NCBI GenBank assembly: GCA_031308135.1
Contig: JAHLJT010009419.1
Location: 39,891,397 to 39,955,396, forward strand
Origin: Acheta domesticus
Taxonomy: Eukaryota > Arthropoda > Insecta > Orthoptera > Gryllidae
Direction: 5' to 3'
Length of the DNA stretch: 64,000 nt
In this document: piece by piece, positions 23,324 through 38,438 of the stretch
How the letters are laid out: every line of letters starts with the position of its first letter
Numbering within the stretch: position 1 is the stretch's first letter
The notes under the pieces: generated by a model
What the model was told of the DNA's origin: nothing
Database searches by the model: none
The model's input: only the letters and a program-made list of their open reading frames with translations
Position numbers and translations under genes: made by a program

Positions 23324-23580
23324 TATACTGCGATTTTTGTAGGAAGAGCTCTCAAGATAACTCAAATCCCATCTTCGCGATGGAATATGTCACGGCATTT
23401 CGCATCTTTTCTCGGTCTTGCCGGTAGAAGTCGCATGATCGCAAGCACTGCTTCATACGGTCGCGATCGTGCGAAATCTAGCGGAACGACTGTGAATGAT
23501 ACGAAATGCCGTGACATATTCCATCGCGAAGATGGGATTTGAGTTATCTTGAGAGCTCTTCCTACAAAAATTGCAGTATA
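23324..23580. mobile_element. Foldback MITE, subfamily A (copy 6), nearly perfect long palindrome
   Basis: 257 bp. The left arm TATACTGCGATTTTTGTAGG AAGAGCTCTCAAGATAACTC is mirrored by GAGTTATCTTGAGAGCTCTT CCTACAAAAATTGCAGTATA with very few differences. It has the highest arm identity of the set, hence probably among the youngest copies. TA flanks. Confidence 0.85.
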
Positions 23581-24386
23581 GTTTGTTTCGTTCGCGAACC
23601 GGAACCACACCACACATTCCTCCCGATTGCTCCCGATTCCGGATGCCATCACGGTGTGGATGCCATCCGATGCCATCAGTACTACAAATGCTACAGAATA
23701 TGCCTTGGCTATGATTACGAAACACGATATAAGAAACGTAAGAAATATTTCTTACACCATGGCTATGAAGTAGAAAAATGATGCATTGCCCATGTGTAGG
23801 GTGGATGTGGGGTTATAATAAACGATAATAATTTACGTGCCAAAAAGACCATAGGCGAAATAGGATTTTCATGTTTTGCAATACGTGCCCAAAATTCAAA
23901 GAATTGATCGACTGAAGTACATTGAAATATTGTTTTTGTTAGGAACATTTATTCCTTTAAATATGTGTCTTTTGCCGATTTTCACTTTGAAGTTACGTCG
24001 ATTCCCACTGGATGAATGAAAAATATTGTTATGTCTGCACGCTTATTAATTATGTGCAGATAATGCCTTTCATGATGTCAATAATTATTTGTTTTTGTCG
24101 GGTTTCATCTAAAGCTTAATTGTCATATTGAGTAAATAAAACAAGATTTATTTTTTCAAAATTTCTGACCCTCTGTTAGCCAATCTAATTAAGCATAATA
24201 ATATATTTAAATTTTCAGAGAAAAAGGGAGTGCCTTACCAACAAGTGATTTCTAGAATATGAATTCTTGTTGAATTTTACATTTGTCATATATTTTTTGA
24301 GGGATTCATAGGTGAGTGGTATGAGCACTTTATCAAAATTAAAGAGTTAGTTTTAAATTAATTTTGTTTATTGCTTTTTAGCTTGT
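23581..24386. other. Upstream region of NDOR1
   Basis: AT-rich spacer with no gene. TTGCTTTTTAG at 24371-24381 looks like a splice acceptor 5 bp before the NDOR1 start, so a non-coding first exon may lie upstream, but I cannot place its donor. No clear TATA or initiator. Confidence 0.35.
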
Positions 24387-28480
<4,094 letters not shown>

Positions 28481-28504
28481 AATATTGTATACAAAATAGA
28501 ATTC

Positions 28505-28510
28505 AATAAA
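28505..28510 (+). terminator. NDOR1 polyadenylation signal
   Basis: AATAAA 25 bp after the NDOR1 stop codon. The 226-bp gap to the THOC3 stop would have to hold both 3' ends; on the minus strand TTTATT near 28543 (AATAAA reversed) is a candidate signal for THOC3. Confidence 0.6.
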
Positions 28511-28706
28511 AATTACTTTGTACCCACACATTTTATCAATTTTTTTTTATTATAAAGTTGAGATAAACAAAGAACACCTTTCCTGGAAATTTGCAAATAC
28601 CACTTAATATTCTAACTCATTTCATGGATAAAAGCAAATAGATTTTTGAGAACATTGCCAAGTTACAGCCTTATTCTAATCAATGATTTTCAATTTTATG
28701 CTTCAA

Positions 28707-30073
28707 TCAGTCTGATGGGAACCCATACACTTTTAATGTCCCTGCATCACGCTTTCGGTCATACGTATCTTTATCATCACAAGCAAAAGCAAGTAAATAT
28801 TGACTAGGATGCCACGCCACTGTAAAAGTAGCTGCTTCCACAGGTATGTCAACGACTTTTTCTCCAGTCTCTACTTCACCAACATCAATGACCAAGTCTT
28901 CAGATGCTGATGCTAATAACCGTCCATCGTGGCTGAAACTGATAGTTCTTACTGGCCAATCCAATCTAAAGAGAATATTAAACAAATTAAGTAGGGATCA
29001 AGAAGATCAGACTTATAAAGCTCAATATAAATTCAACTTTCACGATTGGTGCCACAGAGAAAAAGTGGTATCCTTAATATTTACCTTGAAAATGTACGCA
29101 AGCATGCTAATTCTTCTACATCCCACAAAGACACTAGAGCGTCTGCAGACCCTGTTGCAAAATAACGGCCAGTGGGGTCCAATTCAATACAAATGCAGGT
29201 ACCAGGATGAGCTTTCAGCACTTGTTGTAATTCCAAGTCAGGATAGCTACAAACAAAAGAAACAATTAACTGTACAAAATTTCTCAAAATCAAACTGTTG
29301 GGAAGAATATGTAAATAATACAATATTACACACCTCAATATATGAATGCATCCTTGTCCATTAGTTAGAAAAAATAAGTTACTCTGTTTATTCCAAGCAA
29401 TTTCATTAACTTCAAAATTAAATTGTTCTTCAGCTTTTATTTTGTGTGTTCTGGTGTCTATAAATGTTACCAAATCTTCTTTATTGCCTACAGCTATGGT
29501 GTTTCCATCTGGTGTCCATGCAATATTGATATTCTCACCTGAAACAAGTATGTTTGGTAAACTACAAGTGGAAATGTTTTTATTGGTTTATACAACACAC
29601 ACTTGAAAGTAAATAGCTGTAACCTTTCGTCACAATAGTTGCGGCACATTTTTGTGATCTTGTGTCCCAGATGCGCACACTTTTATCGCCACTTGCAGTA
29701 CTAAGCAAGTCTGTATTGAACGAATGCCAGCAGAGTTGATCGACACTTCCCCCATGACCACGAAACGTAAATTCTTTATTCTGAAGAACAAAAAATTAAT
29801 GCAATACTAAAAATTATGACATATTTTGTTACAAATAAATTTAATTTACAAATAAAAACTAACCAGCCTGTCTCTATCGAGTGTGAAAATGGAAACAGAT
29901 TTATCAAATGAACCCGAAGCCAACCGGCGTCCATCACAACTCCAGCCAACTGAATGTACTTTTGAAGTGTGAGCCTGGTATTCCCGTGTTTTATTGTGGC
30001 TCTTGAAGTGTTCTTGAAGTTCATCAATCTCACTGAAAAATGCCATAACCACATTTAAATTATTCGCACTCAA
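28707..30073 (-). CDS. Thoc3: THO complex subunit 3 (THOC3/TEX1), five exons
   Basis: A WD40 propeller protein of the THO/TREX complex, which couples transcription to nuclear mRNA export. Minus-strand exons: 29864-30073, 29624-29780, 29334-29538, 29085-29246, 28707-28965. All have GT-AG junctions in agreeing phase, and the total of 993 nt gives 330 residues (human about 351). Characteristic blocks: KTREYQAHTSKVHSVGWSCD, GRRLASGSFDKSVSIF, GHGGSVDQLCWHS, SGDKSVRIWDTRS, GENINIAWTPDGNTIAVGNK, FEVNEIAWN, YFATGSADALVSLWDVEEL, LDWPVRTISFSHDG, TFTVAWHPSQYLLAFACDDK. Two in-frame starts exist, at 30073 and at 30046 (MAFFSEIDELQEHF). The second is close to the conserved region and either is possible. 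The gene appears intact. Confidence 0.95.
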
Positions 30074-30445
30074 AGCATCTTCACTCGATAGTGATCACTT
30101 GGTCCAATCCTACACTATCACAGAATAAGCACTTTGTTGAACGTGCCTTCTACCACTGGAAGTTGCAACTATCGCGGGATACAGTTGCCCTGACTTGCAG
30201 CAAGGAAATGCTTGAGTTGGTACGAGATCCCTGCGATTGCAGTAGTACCAATAGTTTATTAACATTGTTTCAGAATTACTAAGAAATCCCGTATTTCAAT
30301 TTTGTTTGAAAGACGAGAAGTACCGTTCTCGCCACCTTAAAACTGAGACTAAAATGCAACTAATGAAAATTGTGACTGTCGTGTGGGCAATGGTTTAAGA
30401 GACTATTATTTTCGTTTCATGTTTGCAATTATTCTGAACATTATA

Positions 30446-30657
30446 CTTGGGTTTTAATTTCTTGACGCGTGGAGGCTTATCTTCACGATGGAATACTCAT
30501 GGTATTTCTCCTCGGTCGTGCCGCTGGGAGACGCATGATCGCCAGCATTGCTCGATACAGTCGCGATTATTCGATTCCTAGCGGCACGACCGAGAATGAC
30601 GCGAAGTACCGTGAGGTATTCCATCGTAAAGGCAAGACCCAACATGCCAAGAAATAA
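30446..30657. mobile_element. Foldback MITE, subfamily B
   Basis: Left end ATACTTGGGTTTTAATTTCT TGACGCGTGG, interior CTCGGTCGTGCCGCTGGGAG mirrored by CTAGCGGCACGACCGAGAAT, right end GCCAAGAAATAATAATAG. Same terminal type as the pair at 22960-23290. It lies about 370 bp upstream of the THOC3 start; the stretch between shows no recognisable promoter motif. Confidence 0.75.
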
Positions 30658-30739
30658 TAATAGCAAAACAGCGGACTAACGTGCTCTGATTATATTGTAA
30701 CCAGTAATTCGTTTAAACTGGCCCCACGTTGTGGTACCA

Positions 30740-32730
30740 CTGTAACGGGTAATTCACGGTAATATACTCCTTACCCTCTCGCCAAAATAACTACAATTTA
30801 TTTCAATTAATTACTTAGAAATACCCGATATTTGTCAAAACATTATATTACGGGGTTACAGAAAATTTCTTTGGTCGCAGGTCGTGGCTGGCCCCTACGG
30901 GAATTACCTGTAAACTAACGTTCAATACTGCAGCTTACCCAGGCTTCTATTTAATTCAAAATAATAACACATTTTCTGTGAGAGAAAGGAGAACTTCGGA
31001 AAATTCCGTCCTCATTGGTTTATTTCTTTTCGAAAAATAAGTATTCACATGGAAATTCTCTTCGCTTTCGTAAAGCCCTTACCCAGTAACTAGACAACAT
31101 GTAAATACAACAATACGAAGACACACACACACTCGCTTGCAACATCGACAATACAATATGATACAATAACACTTAAAAATCCAAATGATAAAACCATCTG
31201 ACTGACTAATTTATGTAGGAATTCCTCTTTGTAAAAATATTTATCAATTTTTTTGTTCGTACGTTGACCATTTGTTAATAAGATCATTTATTTTTTTTAA
31301 TATTTTGCTCAGCGACAACTCGCATGCATTATGTTTTAGAAAATACTTCACAACATCTCTCTCAACGAATTTGCAAAGAATTTAAATTATTTTTGTCTTA
31401 AACATTCTTGGTCTTGTACAGATTTTAACTGGAAATACTACAAAAAATGCGGGCACTTCCCTTTGTCGAAATACAGCCAGCACGTCGTCGTTGCCCCAAA
31501 TACGGTCACCAGTTTTGCGTGCCCAATTGCACGCGCCGACAGATCAGCTTACACTAAAACTGCATTCACCAATTTCCAAAAGAAAACCATAGCCTCCAAG
31601 AATTTCTTAATTACTCTGCGACTGCGTTTTTGCGAAGCACATACAAAATAATCTTCTTCTTTAAGTATTTGCCGCGTCAGTATCTAATTCTTGCGGCAAC
31701 AATGGACGCCGTCACTGCCTCGCGGAAATAAAGTTCAGTATGTAAAAATGAAATTACAATTCGTTCGATAAAACTTTCGACTGTGTCTCACAGAAATAAT
31801 TGCAGTTTTTTTCATGTTTATGTTAAAACATATTTGCCGCGTCGATTAGCTGCGAATGCACTAAGTCCAAAATCGTTCACGTTTCTCAAAAAAAATTCTA
31901 TGTCCATTAGCACTGCACTGTTCGATAAAAAACATTCCAAGTCCGGTTTGCACACAAAATTCTAAAACAGCCTAACATGAATTCGGTGTCTTGCCTCCAC
32001 GAGCTCTGACTCAAAAGTGATATAAAATCAACCTCGATTCACCACCTAAGTTCGTGTTGTCTACTGTTTTTTTAACGAACGCCGGCGAATTCCATTCTTC
32101 CTTCCTCTATTGTTGTTTCATAAAATTTTCTAAAATCTAAAATATTAGTTATTTTGACATGCCCTTACGTTTATTTATTTCTATTTGTGCTCAACGTCCG
32201 AGTTTTATTGCCAAAATAGACGTTTCTAACGCTTAATATGCCGAAAATGATGAATTTCTATGTCAAAATTATGCACTGCTTCGGCAATTGTTTTTCGACA
32301 TTATTAAAACATACAAGATTTCTTCAAAATAAATAATGCCGACGTTCTATAAGTCTTTTGAGCATTCCATAATTTCGCTAATTTTAAATCATGCTGATTT
32401 TCAACGCCTTTCGTCGCCCACATCACAGTTTCTTTATAAAATCTTGACATTCATGTTATTGTATTTGAACGTCTCACGTGAACTTTTCTCCATTGCTACA
32501 TATTCAAAATTTAAGCGAACCCGTTGTCCGATTGCGTCCAAACAAACACCAAAATGTTTATTTATTCCATCTCTAATTCGCTATTTTGTCAGACTTTATT
32601 TCTGTACGCGTTTTCAAAAATTATAAAATATGATTTTTCCGCGGCGCGTCATTCTTTTGTTTTGTCACTATCGATTCAAGTACAGGCCGGCCGCTTAGCT
32701 CTGGTTCATGTACAGTTGGGCCGCTTCCTG
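30740..32730. repeat. Dispersed repeat family S (copy 1), about 2 kb, AT-rich, non-coding
   Basis: Shares collinear patches with 59990-61700 in the same orientation. Examples are TTACAGAAAATTTCTTTGG / TTACAGAAAATTTGTTTCC, AATAACACATTTTCTGTGAG / AATGACACATTAATGTGAG, the ACACAC patches, and CTGCTATAGTCTATTCA / TTGCTATAGTCTGTTCT. Long divergence and no coding blocks. It may be the remnant of a retroelement or of a long-terminal-repeat-like unit; class undetermined. Confidence 0.5.
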
Positions 32731-33249
32731 CTATAGTCTATTCAATGTTTACATTTATTTCGAAAACTGTTATGGGGGATTTAGGGGTTTTTATGCAATA
32801 GATGAAATCATTACAATATGTTCATTGATTTACACACTATTTATCTTGTTTTTACTATATACTGTAGTGATACCGAATCCATTACGGCTGCGAGCCTGAG
32901 AATTGCTCCGCGTCGCGCGACAGAGGTGTCGACGGCGGCGCCAGGGTTCTGTCAGGCCACCCGCCGGACCCACCCCCTAAAATTCGTCACACCCAAGTGT
33001 CCCGCGGCCTGGGGGGTCTTCTCGTGCACGCGGCACTGCAGTACTTTTCCGCGGCGCCCCTCGCCCTCCCCATCCTCCCTTGAGATTTTCGTTCCCCCCA
33101 GTCATTAATTTCTGCCCCTGTTTGACAGAAAATTGAAGCGAGAGAGAACGAGTGCAGGTTTCTCTCTCATTTCTCGGCCCCAAAAACTTCCGATGATTGG
33201 GCGGAATTATTCTACGACGCAATACCCTTTCGCCAATAGCCGCCGGACG

Positions 33250-33726
33250 TAGGCAAAGCTCTAGAATGTTCTAGAACATTCTGAGGGAATTTGGTGGGGG
33301 AAGGGAGGCTCGAAGGACTTCGTGCAGGCGACATCACAGAGAGAAGGTGTGAGGCCATCACAGAGAGAGGGTGTGAGGCCGTCACAGACAGAAGGTGAGA
33401 GGCGGTCAGGGGGACGAGACGTTATTGTGGAGGCGTCCGGCGTCAGAGATAAAGTTTTGTTTCTTAGTTGGACTTATAAGAAAACGTTGAGTTTTCGAGG
33501 AGAATTTGTGCGCGGTTCTTAAATAAGTGTAGACCGCGGATTGTGAAAAGTTTTATTGACATTCTAATAGTTCAGAAAAAGTATCTGACTTGTGCTCGTG
33601 TTTGGAACATTATCGTGGAACAATTTGATCATTCACGAACTTGCTACGAACTCTAAAGTACCGTGCGGTGAACCGAAAGTGACAAGGTCATTCAACTGAG
33701 CAGACATTATCTGATCATTAGCGACA
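33250..33726 (+). promoter_or_regulatory. Promoter-like island with a perfect four-unit heat-shock element, CCAAT boxes and a candidate non-coding first exon
   Basis: At 33264-33281 GAATGTTCTAGAACATTC forms four alternating GAA/TTC units at exact 5-bp spacing, the binding site of trimeric heat-shock factor. Nearby are GCCAATAG (33234) and inverted CCAAT (ATTGGGCGG, 33196). A TATA-like TTATAAG lies near 33475. About 250 bp further, GACA|GTAAGTG at 33723-33732 is a strong splice donor, so roughly 33500-33726 could be a 5' UTR exon. The region 32880-34010 is GC/CpG-rich in an AT-rich context. No downstream protein exon with a matching acceptor is proven; the next host gene to the right on this strand is SLC29 (acceptor at 41311-41313). 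Confidence 0.5.
33330..33401. repeat. 24-bp tandem repeat, three units
   Basis: Three consecutive units of the pattern CATCACAGAGAGAAGGTGTGAG, each preceded by two spacer bases, with a few substitutions. It lies between the heat-shock element and the TATA-like motif. Confidence 0.75.
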
Positions 33727-34559
33727 GTAAGTGAGCGGCGCTGTGTGTTGGGCCAGCACCCCCTACAACCCCGTCTTCTACTTGGCTCGGCCCTGCGCGC
33801 CCCCTTTGTGCGGCGTCCCACGACGCTCGCGCCGCTCCTGCCAGCCAGCTGGCGGCCCGATGTCGTTCAACTCTGGTTTGTTGTGCACGCCGCCCCGCTA
33901 AGGCGGTATCTTTTTCGTTCTTTTGGCGCGCCCGTGGTCGAAAGGCATAAACAGTTTGGTGAACAATCTTTAATTACCTTTGACCGGGCGACGAAGAGAA
34001 GATTCCCGGCCGCGCTTGGCTGTCAAGAGGGAATCAGCGTAGAGGAAAATACTGTTCTTTTTACTGTAGTAATTTTCATTTTTCAATTTATTTTATTATT
34101 TTATGTGTGCATGTCATATTTTGGAATTGGGGAAAGGGGAGCACGCTCGCCGACATGAGTGGTAAAATCTTGCAATTTTTTTTATTAAATAAAAGCCACC
34201 TGTTTGTTAACATGAGTAAAAGTCTCTTATTTTACACCGGCCACCAACTTCCTCCATCTTCATCAATTTAGGCAAGCCTTTCTACCGACTGAGCGAGCCG
34301 GCTACCACGTCTACGGCGCCCAACCGACAGACGGGTAGTCGCAATACACTTCCTTTTTCTCTTCAATGATTTCACACACACTATTTTGTTCTACTATCGT
34401 CTCCTCTATATTTCCGTAGTATACCTTTCTGTTGCGGCTCTCACATGCAACCAATCTTTATAAATGAGGTCTCTAAAGAAACAGAATTTCACGGAGACGT
34501 GACGAATTGCACTTTGACTTTAAAATATGAAGGATTTGTTTTTAAAAAACGCATATAAA

Positions 34560-34640
34560 TACTCAATTCAAATGCAACCCGCAACACTTGCCAAAGTTTT
34601 CGTCAAATAACTTTTAAACCAAGCGTTTTAGGGCCTTAAA
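34560..34640. repeat. Partial copy related to repeat family R
   Basis: ATGCAACCCGCAACACTTGC ... AAATAACTTTTAAACCAAGC GTTTTAGGGCC parallels 19670-19750. 34641-36650 after it shows no gene. A GC-rich patch (CCGCCCGGCCGCGCCGCCGC) sits at about 36345. Confidence 0.5.
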
Positions 34641-37600
34641 AACTAAAAAGGCCTCAAAGAAACGTTTTTCACACCATAATCTATAAGCTGAGACATTCCT
34701 CGACATTAAATTAAATTAAATTTGCGGTTCCGCGCTTCAATACTATCAAGGTCACCTCAGTATTTCAGCCTTTGATGCTGGTAGCCATTTTTGTGACGAC
34801 ACGCTTAGAAGGCTTAGATTCCTCAAATTTTATATTTACACTTTCTGTATACACCGTGGTTTGTGCAGCATGATTAGGTTTATTTGCATAATCATTAATG
34901 CCAGATTTGCTCTCCAGGAACAACTAGAAGTACTATTATAGTTGCTTGATACCTATGAAGATTGTTTCTTATGCGTGTAGTGAAACTATTCAATTAACGT
35001 TTTGCCGTGGTCTGTAAGTGCCATATACTCTCTTATACTCTCTGGTAAGTGTTGTGTACTTAATTGTGGAGGGATGTGGGTGTTCAGTGAAGAATGAAGA
35101 CTGTGTTTGTGTTTTACCTGTATTAATATTTTCGTTATCATTAGATGAAATTTTCAAGTCAGCGGGTTCAGACACGTAGCTTTCTCAAAAGTAAAAAGCT
35201 AAAATTTTTGTGACTACCACGAAAAAAGTTAACTGTCAAAGAATATTGAATAATTACTTCAAATGTTGTCTTTAAGGAAGTGTTCTGAATTGTTCCAAGA
35301 AAACTCTCCATGATACTGAAAAAATATTTATTGAAACTTTCTTTTAAACATCAATTGCATTGTTTTTTATTTTTATATGATATTGTGTTAGTACATTGCA
35401 AGTTACCTTTATACATTTTTCAACAAATAAACAGGTTTCGTTAACTACTTTCCCTCTTAGAATGAAAATAGGTAGGCAGAGGTTGTGGGGAAAACCTGTG
35501 CTATGGCACAACCCAAAGAACAAACGTTTTAAAGTAGCTTATGTAAAATAGCTTGAAATAAATGGAAAACAAAAATCAAAACGCGCTAGCCTACAATACT
35601 CCGTGAATTAATTAAAAAACAACTAAATTGAACATTATAAAAATAGCGCAAGTCACTCGACAACTGCCAACGATCGCAGTCCAAACGCACAATTTAAATG
35701 TTGGCGGTATTTGGAAGTGTGTACATCAACGCCCAGCTGCAAACTCATGTTGTAAATAATTCATCGTTTGTAAACTCAAGGTGTCGGTTTGTTAAGATAT
35801 TCAATACTCAAACATCATTTGAGCAACGTTACCATGAACCGAAGTGAAGTCTAAGCATACTAAATTATTTCTAATGGCAACATATTTAGTACTCAAAGGT
35901 GAAAATATTAGTTTGATTATTTTTTGGCTCGAATTTGCTTTTTTTGAGGTACGTAAGAACGCAGAAATAATCCAGTACTTTTTAGTAAACAAATAATTTT
36001 TCAGTTTTCGCACCCCAGCAAGCTGGCACCCTGACTCTCCAAAACCCCCTCGGTTCCTGATAACAAATCAAGGAATTTCGCATTACTTTACTTGGCTTTC
36101 TCAAGAGTAAAATATTTGTCACTTTCACATTAGTCGTAAATAAATTATTGAAATCGTGCCTCCGAGTAGCAACATTCCGTTTACGTTTCTTGACTTACAA
36201 AAAAATGTACACATGTTGGTCATGAAACTTGCAGTAATATTACAAGAAAGACTAGGAAACCACGTTCATGTAGGTTTCATTTGCAACTACCTGCAACTCT
36301 GTACACTAGAGGAAAACTAGAGGAAAAATAACTTTGTTCCGCGTGGCCGCCCGGCCGCGCCGCCGCGGCAGGGCGCTGTCACGATAAACAGAAGCAGGAG
36401 GGCGAGGGTTGCTTTGACACATTCATGATCTAGGGACACGCTCGCTCGGATATTTCGGAACAAGGAGGCCCTTGCAGTGTTTATAATGTAATGTTATTAT
36501 CTAAACATCACCACGTGCTCGACTGAATCTTATCGATCAGGAAACTCTTTCTGCTTTCTGATTGCTTACGCATTTGGCCACACACAGTCGCTAGCTTTTA
36601 GCGTGGACTGTAATCTCGTCGTGTTTTTCACTAGTGTTGCATGTACAGTCTGGTGCAGTGTTAGAAGTGAAAAATGTATTTTACAGTGAATCACAGTGAA
36701 CTACATCAAACAATTAGAGAAAATAAAAATGATTGTCGCGCAAAACAAGAACAATTTGTCCTAGCACATCTCATGAATAAGACTTAAACGTGTCTGAAGA
36801 TGTTAAGAAAACTCTATTAGTGCGTAAGATCTCGTTTTTTCTACCTTATTTCAAACGTTGGAGAATATGTCACAGTAGGGAAGATTTTTTCGAAAAGAAG
36901 AATGCAGGTTGGTTAATGAAAAAGTGCAAATATCTATTCCAGTCACACCTGGTTGCTCACGTGCAGAAAGTAGAGGTCGACTATCAGAAGACTTTGGAGA
37001 TCTATCAGAGAGAAGTAAAAGAAGGAAAGTCAAATCACTTGGGGATTCTGGTAGGACATCAGAACGTGCATGCAACCTCCATGAATTTAAGGGCAGAAAG
37101 AGATGACCCGTCAGCTAAATTGTTAAAAGAAGCAACAACAAGAACAACAACACCAAGTAGGGCAAAAAGAATAAGAGAAGCTTGGAAGCAAATGGACATA
37201 CCATTAACGAGAATGTCAGTGGAAGATCCCTGTCGTTCATGATCAATGCAAAATTATCAAAACATCAATACATGACAATGAGACGATTAGCTTTGCAACA
37301 TAATCATGACCTGTACCCGAGCTATTATGCCATTCTAAATGCTAAAAATGATGCTTACCCCCAAAATATCTGTAATAAAGAAACTGAATGTGAAGGGAAA
37401 TCACAAGATTTGCTTGATCATACTGCCGCCAGAATTTTAAAGCAATTACCTGACAATGATACAAATAATTCTGCAACTACTGCTTACGTATTACATTACA
37501 AGTGGGGTTTGGATGGCAGCTCCGGACACTCCCAGTATAAACAAACGTGGACTGAAGCTGAATGCAGTGATGAGCACTTATTTATGTCATCAGTCGTGCC

Positions 37601-38154
37601 TTTTCGCCTTGTCAGTAGTGAAACTGGAATTATTGAATAGAAAAACCCCAGAACATCATATACCCGTTACTGCAGACCTATTCGTTTGCAATGGGTTCAC
37701 GAAACTTCAGAAATATCTAGGAGATAAATAGATTATATTAATAATCAGATTGAGAATTTGCAGGATTTAAGGCTCAATAACACACAAGTAAAACATTCCC
37801 TAATATTATCAATGATTGATGGAAAAATTTGTAATGCTCTAGCAGAAACTTCAAGCATGAAATGTTACATTTGTGGCGCAAAAATTTCAGAAATGAACAA
37901 CATTCCTAAAGTGACAGATAAAATCATTGAATTTGGCATAGAATTACTGAAGATGGCATAGAATAGTTGTCTTAGAATTCGACATTTCCGTCCTGCATGC
38001 CCATATACGATTTTCTGAATGTCTCCTGCATATCTCGTATCGCTTAGATTGTAAAAAATGGAAAGTAAGTGTGACAGACGGCTGTAGAGATTCATTGGAA
38101 AGAAAGAAGAGACAAGTTCAAGAAATGGTTTAAATATAGATTAGGCCTCCTAGT

Positions 38155-38330
38155 CAGAAGCGTATCTACGGTATGGCAGACATGACTCGTGCCATGGGCG
38201 CCACTCACAAGGGGCGATATTTAAAGTACACGCGCTAAAACAAATCACATCCACCCTATTTCGAAGTAATCTGTCAGGGGCGCAGATTCTATGCTTGCCT
38301 TTGGTGCCAGATTACCTAGATACGCCTCTG
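38155..38330. mobile_element. hAT-type MITE inside the Transib element
   Basis: 176 bp with inverted ends CAGAAGCGTATCTA and TAGATACGCCTCTG. It is flanked by CTCCTAGT (38147-38154) and CTCCTAGC (38331-38338), an 8-bp target duplication with one difference, the hAT hallmark. The transposase reading frame before and after it joins across the duplication. Non-coding. Confidence 0.85.
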
Positions 38331-38438
38331 CTCCTAGCAGGTATCCCAAAGCCTGGTTACGGATCTTCAAACGGTGGAAACAATGCCCGGAGGTTTTTTG
38401 AAAACCCTCGTGTAGCTTCAAAAATAAATAGAATAGAC

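Noticed and set aside
22821..23725. Several overlapping open frames on both strands with repeated RHL/ARPR-type motifs
   Set aside because: All fall in foldback MITEs; the repeated peptides mirror the palindromes.
33250..33726. A complete Hsp70 or Hsp90 gene downstream of the heat-shock element
   Set aside because: No Hsp coding block is present in the following sequence on either strand; only the promoter-like part is supported.
34316..34325. GGCGCCCAAC resembling a tRNA-Lys primer binding site after an LTR
   Set aside because: Only ten bases match, no second LTR or TG..CA boundary, and no gag/pol downstream.
34243..34326. tRNA-like A box on the minus strand (GGCTCGCTCAGTCGGTAGA), possibly a SINE head
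   Set aside because: No B box at the expected distance and no cloverleaf; the A-box match alone is too weak.
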